Part shown: positions 54,453 through 62,640 of the stretch, one piece after another
Position numbering within the stretch: position 1 is the stretch's first letter
Layout of the letters: every line of letters begins with the position of its first letter
Origin: an uncultured Anaerolineae bacterium
GTDB lineage: Bacteria > Chloroflexota > Anaerolineae > Promineifilales > Promineifilaceae
Direction of reading: 5' to 3'
Assembly: GCA_905479495.1 (NCBI GenBank)
Contig: CAJQMR010000013.1
Coordinates: forward strand, 310,001-374,000
Length of the DNA: 64,000 nt
Made by a program: the position numbers and the translations under genes
Notes under the pieces: model-generated
The model's input: the letters and a program-made list of their open reading frames with translations, nothing else
What the model was told of the DNA's origin: nothing
The model's database searches: none

Positions 54453-54512
54453 GGTTTTTACCCGTCTGTCATTTGTTATATCGTTAATCGAAAATTTCGA
54501 GGCACTATTTTG

Positions 54513-55835
54513 TTATTTGATAATCGTAGGCAGATAAACGTTTACTTGATTACGCCATTCATAGGCACCTATGTCGCAAACGGCCGTACTATCGCCATCG
54601 CCATCCACAGGCCGAACGGTACCAACCTGGTCTGAGGCTGCACAAGCGGGATAAGCTCCACCCGGAGCAGCGGGGTCGCCTGCATCAATCACGGGGCTGC
54701 TGGCCAGGAGAGGATAATAAGCTGGCGACCCCGTTAATGTATCTAATTGAGGATCAAGAGGGCTGGCAATTGTCCCAACCTGGTCACCAGTCGTAGAACT
54801 CCAGTTACAACCATTATTTTTGCCAACAAAATTATGACCTGCCGACACAATTGTTCCTGCTAAACCACCACAATCTGGAGATTCATCACCCATATCTATA
54901 TTTTCTGCAACGATGCTATTAGCAATATTTAATGTGCCGCCATCTGCAAATATCCCCCCACCATCACCAGAGCTATTGTTGTCGCTGTCAGCGGTATTGT
55001 TCACAATCGTGAGATTATTTACCGTTGCCGTGCCATTATTGTTTACAATCCCACCCCCTGAACCAGCAGCAGAGTTGTTGGCAATCGTCACATTCTCCAA
55101 CTGCAAAACCGCGCCCGACGTACTGTTGTAAATACCTGAACCGCTTCCCGCAGTATTGCTGGTGATAGACGTATCGGTAATTGTTGCTTGCCCCTGGTTA
55201 AACAAACCGCCACCATTAGCGTCCCCTGGCGTTTGGTTGTTGTGGATTGTGCTAGACATGATGGTGATTGTGCCAATATTATCAATTCCCCCTCCGGCAT
55301 AGAACGCTCCGGATAGTTGATTATTTGCAATTGCACTGCGCTGCACCGTAAGTGTGCCCCAATTGTATATTCCAGAACCAAACGAGCTGTTGCCATTTTG
55401 GATGGTGACATCTGTAATTTGAACATTAACGCCCGATGCAACATAAAAAACACGATCAATTTGATTACCATCAATATATGTTGCTGTTGCACCATTGCCA
55501 CTTAGGGTAAGATCATCTGTAATATCTAGATCGCCAGTGGCATCGGTGTCACTACCACCACTCACCAGGGTTAACGTGTACGTTCCTGCGGGTACGGTAA
55601 TTACGTCGCTTCCAGCCAGGGCATTGGCTTCTTGAATAGCGGCTCGCAAGGTACAAACATTTCCACTGGTGGCACAGGCACCATCACCAGGGTTGCTATC
55701 AACAGCATCAATAACACTATTTACGGTAAAATTGGCTGCATGTACGGCCGTTCCTCGGCCACTCGTCAGCAATATTAAACCCAGCATAAACCCAGCCCCA
55801 ACAATTATGAATGTCAACATTTTTACTTGTTTCAT
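54513..55835 (-). CDS. Secreted CSLREA/parallel beta-helix protein
   Basis: A 440-residue secreted protein. A signal segment (about 3-32) is followed by FTVNSVIDAVDSNPGDGACA and CTLRAAIQEANAL, the CSLREA domain. Residues about 90-350 form a right-handed parallel beta helix with many Asn and Gly repeats, and the last part resembles the choice-of-anchor Q region (GAYEW). It ends VNVYLPTIIK, a short tail of the kind seen on many exported proteins of this phylum. I chose ATG 55835 with AAGGAGC 5 bases before it; a longer frame to 55874 lacks support. Probable surface or polymer-binding protein. Confidence 0.85.
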   Translation of the reverse strand: MKQVKMLTFIIVGAGFMLGLILLTSGRGTAVHAANFTVNSVIDAVDSNPGDGACATSGNVCTLRAAIQEANALAGSDVITVPAGTYTLTLVSGGSDTDATGDLDITDDLTLSGNGATATYIDGNQIDRVFYVASGVNVQITDVTIQNGNSSFGSGIYNWGTLTVQRSAIANNQLSGAFYAGGGIDNIGTITIMSSTIHNNQTPGDANGGGLFNQGQATITDTSITSNTAGSGSGIYNSTSGAVLQLENVTIANNSAAGSGGGIVNNNGTATVNNLTIVNNTADSDNNSSGDGGGIFADGGTLNIANSIVAENIDMGDESPDCGGLAGTIVSAGHNFVGKNNGCNWSSTTGDQVGTIASPLDPQLDTLTGSPAYYPLLASSPVIDAGDPAAPGGAYPACAASDQVGTVRPVDGDGDSTAVCDIGAYEWRNQVNVYLPTIIK

Positions 55836-55927
55836 TGAATGCTCCTTTTCTTGGCTAAAGCAGCCGTCTCCCATTAATAAATACGCTGAAGTAGACCCCC
55901 CAAACTGATCACGCGCTGTCCTGGCAT

Positions 55928-55958
55928 TTGGGTAACTCCTCTGTTTATGGTATATAAT
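55928..55958 (+). promoter_or_regulatory. Candidate promoter of the STAND ATPase gene
   Basis: TATATA/TATAAT (55951-55958) preceded by TTGGGT (55928-55933) at 17-19 bases. The leader would be about 55 bases. Confidence 0.45.
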
Positions 55959-56019
55959 TCAGCTACGAAAAGTTTGGGGAAGCGCTACGAATGTGGTACG
56001 AAAAAATGTAGGGAGTTTT

Positions 56020-57390
56020 ATGGCCATCCAATCCAAAGAAGAATTTGCCCGCTTGCTATCTGAAGGCATTTACCGCATCAAAATCCAGCACTCAAAATCT
56101 ATTCAAATTGTTCAGGATGAATTGGGCTATGCTCTAGGTCGCCAGGGCGGCACAGCCATAGAGCATTGGCGGCGCGGCAATATTCCCGCCAATCTGGCTG
56201 ATTTAGAAAATTTGGCCAAAGAACTTGTGGTACAGGGACAACTCAACCAAAGCTGGCTAAAACTTTTTCTTTTACACGGTGGGCATCCTAACCCAACTCA
56301 GGTCGTTGGAGATGTATTTCTTGCCAATGATTCGCAGGCTTTGCCGCCTTCATCAGTTAACCTGCCAGGTAAAAATTATCGAGAATTGGTAGGCCGCCAA
56401 ACATTACTTGCCCAAATAAGGGAAGCTCTAGAAGATAAAAACGGCCGTTGGCTTATCACGATTGATGGGCAAGGCGGTATTGGTAAAACGGCCCTAGCCC
56501 GCAATATCGCCGAACAATGCCAGCTATCTTGTCATTTTACGGCTGTGGTTTGGATCAGTGCGTCACGGAATGATTTACCAGGTGCGATGGTTCCAGAAGG
56601 TGGGTTAACATTTCATACTTGCTTAGACGCAATAGCCGCCCAATTGAACCAACCAGATATAGCCAAATTGCCCCCAGAACAAAAGAGCAAACGCCTGCAA
56701 GCATTGCTTCGCAGCCAACCGGTACTTATCATCCTGGACAATTTAGAAACGGCCGTTACCCCCCAAAACGAAATCGTGACCCAGTTACGGCCGTTTTTAA
56801 ACCCCAGCAAAGCCCTCTTCACCAGTCGGCAGCGTTTTCGTGGTGATTTATTTGCCATTCACCTCGATGGCCTGGTTGAAAATGAAGCCGTCCAATTTAT
56901 TCAACAAGATGCAACTGAAAAAGGAATAAGCCACGTTGCCGAGGCCATGCCCCAGCAGCTATTTCCCGTCATCACAGCGACTGGCGGTTCACCATTAGCC
57001 CTAAAATTGATCGTCAGCCAACTTGCCCATTTTGACCTGCCTATTGTTTTACAGCACCTCACCGAGGTGAATATTCAAAACAGTACTCAAAACGAGTATA
57101 TCAATTTCTACAAACATGTTTACGGCCGTTCCTGGTCATTGTTATCTGAAACAAACCAGCAACTACTCATCACCTTAGCCCACTTTGCCCCTGGTGTTGG
57201 CGGCAACTTCAAAGCGATAAAACAAGTAAGCCAACTACCTCATGCCAACCTCGTTGAAAGTATTGATAAATTATGGCAATTTTCCTTCCTGGAAATAGGC
57301 GCTATCGCCAGCCTGCAAGAAAACATACGATACTATCTTCACCCGTTAACCCAACACTTCGTCCTGTCGGACGTCATTCAGCTCTTATGA
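56020..57390 (+). CDS. STAND/NB-ARC ATPase, N-terminal part of split protein
   Basis: A 456-residue signalling ATPase. Residues 1-90 resemble a helix-turn-helix-like adaptor (IEHWRRGNIPANLADLENLAK). The NB-ARC domain follows: Walker A GQGGIGKTALAR (about 158-169), Walker B VLIILDNLE (about 240-248), FTSRQRF sensor and GGSPLALKLI (GxP motif), then a winged-helix part ending in HPLTQHFVLSD. I chose ATG 56020, with AGGGAG just before it; a GTG at 55993 is in frame. The domain order normally continues directly into TPRs, which here are in a second gene in another frame starting 7 bases later. Possible regulator or defence-type sensor. Confidence 0.85.
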   Translation: MAIQSKEEFARLLSEGIYRIKIQHSKSIQIVQDELGYALGRQGGTAIEHWRRGNIPANLADLENLAKELVVQGQLNQSWLKLFLLHGGHPNPTQVVGDVFLANDSQALPPSSVNLPGKNYRELVGRQTLLAQIREALEDKNGRWLITIDGQGGIGKTALARNIAEQCQLSCHFTAVVWISASRNDLPGAMVPEGGLTFHTCLDAIAAQLNQPDIAKLPPEQKSKRLQALLRSQPVLIILDNLETAVTPQNEIVTQLRPFLNPSKALFTSRQRFRGDLFAIHLDGLVENEAVQFIQQDATEKGISHVAEAMPQQLFPVITATGGSPLALKLIVSQLAHFDLPIVLQHLTEVNIQNSTQNEYINFYKHVYGRSWSLLSETNQQLLITLAHFAPGVGGNFKAIKQVSQLPHANLVESIDKLWQFSFLEIGAIASLQENIRYYLHPLTQHFVLSDVIQLL

Positions 57391-57397
57391 GACCGCC

Positions 57398-58804
57398 ATG
57401 CAATCATTAGCCGCCCGACAACAATATTTTCAAGAAACCTCCCACCGCTTTGTCCATTATTGGTCAAATTATGTACAAACACATCAGCATGAATTCAACC
57501 ACCTGGAACGGGAAATAGAGAATATCCTGGCGGCTTTGGGCATTGTGAAATCCACGGATACATCTTACCCAACGCTTGTCCTTGGCATTTATGACTATTT
57601 CGAGTTTCGTGGTTTTTTAGATTTAGCCCAAACACAATTACAAAAACTCCTCAAAAACAATCAGGTCCAGAATAACACGGACCGGGCAGCAGCCCTGCTA
57701 AATTTAGGCCGCATTGCCGAAAAACACAGTGCTTTTCCTGAAGCTGAGGCATATTTACAAGAAGGATTACAACTTGCCAGACAATTACAAAATAAAGAGA
57801 TAATTACGGCCTGCCTAAAATTCCTGGGGCGCAGTGCCTGGAAACAAGCTAAATTTAACGTTGCCCAAGGATATCTTGATGAAGGATTGGCAATGGCCAT
57901 CGCTTCCCAAAACAAAAAAAGCGTCTCGGAACTACACGCCGATTTAGGTGCCATCTGTTTTAGAAAAGGATTATTGCAAGAGTCAAGAGAGCATTTCAAG
58001 ACGTGCTTGGCCATTGCTCAAGAAATCTCTTATGAGGCACAGATCGCCATAACTCTGTCAAATATCGGCGCAATTTCAGAAAAACTGGGGGAATATGATA
58101 TTGCCGAGAAATATTATCAGCAGGGGCTTGAATTTGCCCGAAAGCGTGACCATATTGAAGCCTTAGCCTCCATACTGGGCAATCTGGGGATTATCTACGG
58201 AAGGCGTGGCAACTATGTTGAAGAAGAGAAATGCTATCGTGAAGCACTCATTTATGCTCGTCAACTTGGCCTACAGGACAGAATCAGTTACTTGTTAACC
58301 AACATGGGCATCGTTGTGATGGAACGTGAAGCTTACGACGAATCTGAGGCATATTTACAGGAAGCCTTAACCATTGCCCGCCAGTCGGGTATGAGCAGCA
58401 ATGTTTGCTATATCATTTCCACGATGGGCGATTTAGCCCTTACCAGGCAACAATACGAAACGGCCGTATCACATTTTCTTAACGGGCTTTCGTTAGCAAG
58501 ACAAATCAATGAAAAAGAAAGAATTAGCGTGCTGCTGGCCGGTCTGGGGGAAGCTTACCTGGAATTAGGGAAGCTAAAACTAGCTGAAGATGCTTTTTCA
58601 GAAGGCCTTCAAGTATCAGAAGATGTTGGCGTAACTGAAGCAATTGCAAGAGCATTATTTGGTTTGGCGCAACTTTCTTTATTAAAAGGCGATATTGAAG
58701 CGGCCAGGAAAAGTGGGACCCGTAGCCTCGCTATTTTTGAAACCGCAAACGTTATGAAAGCCGCCAAAAATCGCCATTGGCTCACTCAACTGCCCCAAGC
58801 CTAA
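57398..58804 (+). CDS. TPR-repeat protein, likely C-terminal half of the STAND protein
   Basis: A 468-residue protein made almost wholly of about ten tetratricopeptide repeats (for example LLNLGRIAEKHSAFPEAEAY, TLSNIGAISEKLGEYDIAEKY, ILGNLGIIYGRRGNYVEEEK). The first 60 residues (FVHYWSNYVQTHQHEFNHLEREIENI) are like the linker that follows the winged helix in single-chain NB-ARC-TPR proteins. It starts 7 bases after the ATPase stop and is in the +1 frame, consistent with a frameshifted single gene or translational coupling. No clear ribosome site precedes its ATG. Confidence 0.85.
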   Translation: MQSLAARQQYFQETSHRFVHYWSNYVQTHQHEFNHLEREIENILAALGIVKSTDTSYPTLVLGIYDYFEFRGFLDLAQTQLQKLLKNNQVQNNTDRAAALLNLGRIAEKHSAFPEAEAYLQEGLQLARQLQNKEIITACLKFLGRSAWKQAKFNVAQGYLDEGLAMAIASQNKKSVSELHADLGAICFRKGLLQESREHFKTCLAIAQEISYEAQIAITLSNIGAISEKLGEYDIAEKYYQQGLEFARKRDHIEALASILGNLGIIYGRRGNYVEEEKCYREALIYARQLGLQDRISYLLTNMGIVVMEREAYDESEAYLQEALTIARQSGMSSNVCYIISTMGDLALTRQQYETAVSHFLNGLSLARQINEKERISVLLAGLGEAYLELGKLKLAEDAFSEGLQVSEDVGVTEAIARALFGLAQLSLLKGDIEAARKSGTRSLAIFETANVMKAAKNRHWLTQLPQA

Positions 58805-58852
58805 TGCGGTTAGGAACCCCTGAAGCAAAGGGAATAAATTACAAGGTTCGCT

Positions 58853-60682
58853 CTACTCCCTCAAATCATTTACAAACTGCCGCTCATAGAGCTCCCGGTA
58901 CAGGCCGTCCTGCGCCAACAACGCCTCGTGGATGCCTTGCTCCACGATACGGCCGTCTTCCACCACACAAATCAAATCGGCGCGACGAATGGTGCTGAGG
59001 CGATGGGCAATTACAATCGCCGTGCGCCCTTGCAGCAAGCGTTCCAACGCCTCCTGGATGAGCGCCTCGGTGAGCGTATCCACGTTGGCCGTCGCTTCGT
59101 CCAGAATCAGCAGGCGTGGATCGGCCAGGACGGCGCGGGCGATGCAAATAAGCTGCCGCTGCCCCAGCGAGATGTTCACCCCGCCCTCCAAAATCTGCGT
59201 CTCGTAGCCATCTGGCAGGGCAGCGATAAATTCATGGGCGTTGGCTAGTTTGGCGGCTTGGATAACGGCCGTATCTCCCGCCCCCTCATTGCCAAAACGA
59301 ATATTTTCCCCGATGGTTCCCGAAAAAAGGAACGGGTCCTGCGAGACGATGCCCGTCTGCGCCCGCAGCGACTGCTGCTGCACCGACTGCACATCAAGGC
59401 CGTCAATCAGCACCTGCCCCTCGGTGGCGTCGTAAAAACGGGCAATCAAGTTGGCGATGGAGCTTTTGCCCGCTCCGGTTGGCCCCACCAGGGCCACCGT
59501 CTGCCCGGCGGCGATGTGCAGGTTGATGTTATGCAGCACCTCCGGCGTTTCTGGCCGATAACGGAAGGAGACATCGCGCAGTTCCACTTCGCCGCGCACG
59601 CGAGGCATCTCGCTGGCGTCCGGCGCATCGGCCACGGACGGCTCCGTGTCGATCAAGCGGATCACCTGCTCTCCACCGGCCATCGCCGACTGCATCGTTG
59701 TGTACAGCTGGCTCAACTCCTGGATCGGTTGAAAGAAGCGGGTCACGTACGCCAGGAAAGCGACCAGCACACCCAGTGTCACCTCGCCCCGGCTCACGGC
59801 CACGCCACCAAACCAAAGCACAACGGCCGTTGCCAGCATCCCCATAAACTCAATCGAGGGCAAAAAGACAAACGAGAGCGACATCGCATCCACATGCGCC
59901 TCTTTGTTCGATTCGTTGATGGCATCAAAGCGGGCCTGGGCCACCTCCTCCTGAGCAAACGCCTGGATAACGCGCATCCCGGCAATGCCTTCCGCCAGAT
60001 CGCCCACCACGGCGGCCACGCTGGAACGCGTGCGCCGGAAGGCCACCTTGGCCCGCCGCGAAAAGATCACCGTCACCAAAATCATCAGCGGCAGCACGGC
60101 AAAAGCAATCAGCGCCAGGCGTGGACTCATCGACAGCATGACAATGATGATGCCCAGCAGCACCAGCAAATCGCCGGCCAGGGTTATCAACCCTTGCGAC
60201 AGCAAATCGTTGATCACCGCCACATCATTCATCACCCGCGAGACGGTGACGCCAACGATGTGGGTATCGTGGTAAGCCAGCGGCAGCGCCTGAAGATGGC
60301 GAAACATCTCGTCACGGATGTTGGCCAGTACCCGCTGCCCCACCCAGCCCAGCAAATACCGCTGCCCGGCCGAAGCCACATACAGCAGCACAAACGAGAC
60401 GGCAATATAAATGGCTACGCGAATTAATCCTGGTGTGTCCCCCTGGGCAATCGTCTCGTCGATGGCAATTTTCATCAGATAAGGCACCAACAGCGTCATT
60501 CCGGTCGCCAGCAGCATCAAAACGGTAGCGATGGCCATGTAACGGCCGTATGGCTTTAAATAAGCCAGCATCCGCACCACGACCCGCTGGTCAAACAGCT
60601 TTCCCGCCTCTTCCTGTCCAAAGCGGTGTAATGCCCCGCGCGGCCCCATGTTCGGGCCAGTTGATCCAATTGAAAAACTCAT
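58853..60682 (-). CDS. ABC exporter half-transporter (permease-ATPase fusion)
   Basis: A 609-residue type IV ABC exporter. Six membrane helices lie between about residues 45 and 330; the ATPase domain follows with Walker A GPTGAGKSS, signature NISLGQRQLICIARA and Walker B LLILDEATANVDT. The signature's first residues (NISLGQ) differ from LSGGQ, and the partner's site differs too, which fits a heterodimer with 60753-62570. Substrate unknown (lipid, drug or peptide). A GC-rich gene with long shadow frames on the other strand. Confidence 0.93.
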   Translation of the reverse strand: MSFSIGSTGPNMGPRGALHRFGQEEAGKLFDQRVVVRMLAYLKPYGRYMAIATVLMLLATGMTLLVPYLMKIAIDETIAQGDTPGLIRVAIYIAVSFVLLYVASAGQRYLLGWVGQRVLANIRDEMFRHLQALPLAYHDTHIVGVTVSRVMNDVAVINDLLSQGLITLAGDLLVLLGIIIVMLSMSPRLALIAFAVLPLMILVTVIFSRRAKVAFRRTRSSVAAVVGDLAEGIAGMRVIQAFAQEEVAQARFDAINESNKEAHVDAMSLSFVFLPSIEFMGMLATAVVLWFGGVAVSRGEVTLGVLVAFLAYVTRFFQPIQELSQLYTTMQSAMAGGEQVIRLIDTEPSVADAPDASEMPRVRGEVELRDVSFRYRPETPEVLHNINLHIAAGQTVALVGPTGAGKSSIANLIARFYDATEGQVLIDGLDVQSVQQQSLRAQTGIVSQDPFLFSGTIGENIRFGNEGAGDTAVIQAAKLANAHEFIAALPDGYETQILEGGVNISLGQRQLICIARAVLADPRLLILDEATANVDTLTEALIQEALERLLQGRTAIVIAHRLSTIRRADLICVVEDGRIVEQGIHEALLAQDGLYRELYERQFVNDLRE

Positions 60683-60700
60683 GTGTAAAAACCTTTGTAT

Positions 60701-60773
60701 GCCAGTTTGCGAGTTTGCGTGTGGCGAGTGGGCGGGTTACTTGCAAACTCGCTTACTCGCCTACTGGCAAACT
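60701..60773. repeat. GC-rich heptad hairpin element overlapping an ABC exporter stop codon
   Basis: GTTTGCGAGTTTGCG and GGCGAGTGGGCGGG (about 60704-60737) are inverted against CAAACTCGCTTACTCGCC (60744-60761) and CTGGCAAAC; units are about 7 bases. The minus-strand TAA (60753-60755) of the second exporter is inside it, and Ser-Leu-Pro-Val-Gly-Glu is encoded by it. Confidence 0.78.
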
Positions 60774-62570
60774 TCTCTCCTGCGGCCTTAACTGCTTGTT
60801 ATAAATTTCCTGGTAATGGCTCGATTGCGCCAGCAGGTCATCGTGCGTGCCTCGCGCCACAATTTGTCCTTTTTCCAGGACCAGAATCAGGTCGGCACGG
60901 CGCACGGTGCTCAGGCGGTGGGCAATGACGAAGGTGGTACGGCCGTTCATCAAATTCCCTAGCGCCGTCTGAATCAAGCGCTCCGTTTGCGTGTCCACGC
61001 TGGCCGTGGCGTCGTCCAAAATGAGAATGGCCGGATTGGCCAGCAGGGCACGAGCAATAGCAATGCGCTGCTTTTGCCCGCCAGAGAGCGTCACGCCCCG
61101 CTCGCCCACATGCGTCTCGTACCCGTTAGGCAGTTCGCTGATGAACGCATGCGCTTGCGCCGCCTGGGCCGCCGCGATGATGTCCGCTTCGGTCGCATTA
61201 GGCTGGCTAAAGGCGATGTTTTCGCCGATGGTGGCGGCAAACAACGTCGTCTCTTGCAGCACAATGCCCATCTGGCTGCGCAGCGAGGCCAGCGTGATTT
61301 GGCGCAAATCGTGGCCATCCACCAGCACCCGCCCACCCGTCGGGTCATAAAAGCGGGGCAGTAAATTCATAATGGTCGATTTGCCTGAGCCGGTCGCGCC
61401 CAGCAGGGCAATCACCTGCCCCGGCGCGGCCGCAAAGCGAATGTTTTGCAGCACCTTATGCCGCTTTAGATAGCCAAACGAGACATCTTCAAACTGGACG
61501 GCTCCCTTAATTTTAGGCAGCGCCACCGCATCCGGCGCATCCTTCACATCGGGAATCTGGTCCAGAATTTCAAAGATGCGCTCGCCGGAAGCAGAGGCCA
61601 TGATGATGGCGGGCAGCACCAGCCCGATGCGGCGCACTGGCGTAGTGAGCTGGCCCAGGTAGGTGGTGAAGGCCACCAGTTCGCCCAGGGTCAGCTGATT
61701 TTGGGTTACCAGCCAGCCACCGTAGCCAATGACGGCCACCGTACCCAGGTTGGCAATTAAATCCATCATGGGGATGTTGAGGGCTTGCAGCCGAGACGAC
61801 AGCGCGGAGAGGGCAAACCAACGTTCGTTTTGCTTTACAAAACGGCCGATTTCCGCATCCTCCTGGGCAAACGCCTTCACCACCCGCGCCCCACGCAAAT
61901 TTTGCTCCAGGTTGGTGGTGAGCACCGCCAGCTGATCCTGAATCGCCAGCGAGAGCGGACGAAAGCGGCGGCCAAAGTTCAAAGCGCGCCAGAGCAGCAG
62001 CGGCGTGGTCAGCATCACCAGCAGCGCCAATTTCGGACTCATGATGAAAAGGACAACGGCCGTTGTCACCAACAAAAACGCGCCGTCAATGATGCGAAAC
62101 GCAGCCCGCCCGGTGAGGAAACGCAGCCGCTCCACATCTTGAATGGCGCGGGAGAGCAGCTGGCCCGTCTCAGTGCGATCGTGGTAGGAGAAGGGCAGCA
62201 CGGTGAGCTTGTTCTGAATTTCGTTGCGCAGGTCGTAGGCGACGGTTTGGGAGGCCACTTCGGTCCAGCGCCCCTGGAAGTAGGTGAAGATGCCCTTAAT
62301 CAGCGTCAGCCCCAGCAGCGCCAGCACCGACCAGCCCAAAAAGCCAATCTCCTGCTGGCGAATGCCCCGATCGATGATAAACCGGATAAATTGAGGAATC
62401 ACCAGACTGAGCGCGTCGATGACGAGCATGGTGAAGTAGGTACCGATGACAAGTTTGCGATACGGCCGTAAATAGCCAAACGCCCGCCACAAAATGCGCC
62501 AGGTGTCCCGATTGCCCCGTTCCACCACCGGCACTTCAGGCGGTTCTAAAGTTGTGTTGATGGATGTCAT
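60753..62570 (-). CDS. ABC exporter half-transporter (permease-ATPase fusion)
   Basis: A 605-residue partner of 58853-60682. Six membrane helices (about 40-320) and an ATPase domain with Walker A GATGSGKST, signature VTLSGGQKQRIAIARALL and Walker B ILILDDATASVDT. Here the canonical signature is intact, but the residue after Walker B is Asp rather than Glu, typical of the degenerate site of heterodimeric exporters. I chose ATG 62570 (MTSINTT); a frame reaching 62741 has no domain support. The two genes lie 70 bases apart with a hairpin repeat between. Confidence 0.92.
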   Translation of the reverse strand: MTSINTTLEPPEVPVVERGNRDTWRILWRAFGYLRPYRKLVIGTYFTMLVIDALSLVIPQFIRFIIDRGIRQQEIGFLGWSVLALLGLTLIKGIFTYFQGRWTEVASQTVAYDLRNEIQNKLTVLPFSYHDRTETGQLLSRAIQDVERLRFLTGRAAFRIIDGAFLLVTTAVVLFIMSPKLALLVMLTTPLLLWRALNFGRRFRPLSLAIQDQLAVLTTNLEQNLRGARVVKAFAQEDAEIGRFVKQNERWFALSALSSRLQALNIPMMDLIANLGTVAVIGYGGWLVTQNQLTLGELVAFTTYLGQLTTPVRRIGLVLPAIIMASASGERIFEILDQIPDVKDAPDAVALPKIKGAVQFEDVSFGYLKRHKVLQNIRFAAAPGQVIALLGATGSGKSTIMNLLPRFYDPTGGRVLVDGHDLRQITLASLRSQMGIVLQETTLFAATIGENIAFSQPNATEADIIAAAQAAQAHAFISELPNGYETHVGERGVTLSGGQKQRIAIARALLANPAILILDDATASVDTQTERLIQTALGNLMNGRTTFVIAHRLSTVRRADLILVLEKGQIVARGTHDDLLAQSSHYQEIYNKQLRPQERSLPVGE

Positions 62571-62640
62571 AAACTGGAACGTATCACGAAAAATAGTTTT
62601 GACAAGAGGGTTTGAGCCTAAAAACGGTGAGCAAAACTGG

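Noticed and set aside
57388..57397. Selenocysteine or recoded TGA between the ATPase and TPR genes
   Set aside because: The downstream gene is in a different frame, so readthrough of TGA alone would not join them; only a frameshift would.
59258..60427. 389-codon plus-strand frame
   Set aside because: It is the complement of the ABC exporter gene and very rich in His, Gln and Arg, as expected for an antisense frame of a GC-rich gene.
61785..62471. 228-codon plus-strand frame
   Set aside because: Antisense shadow of the second ABC exporter gene with unlikely composition.
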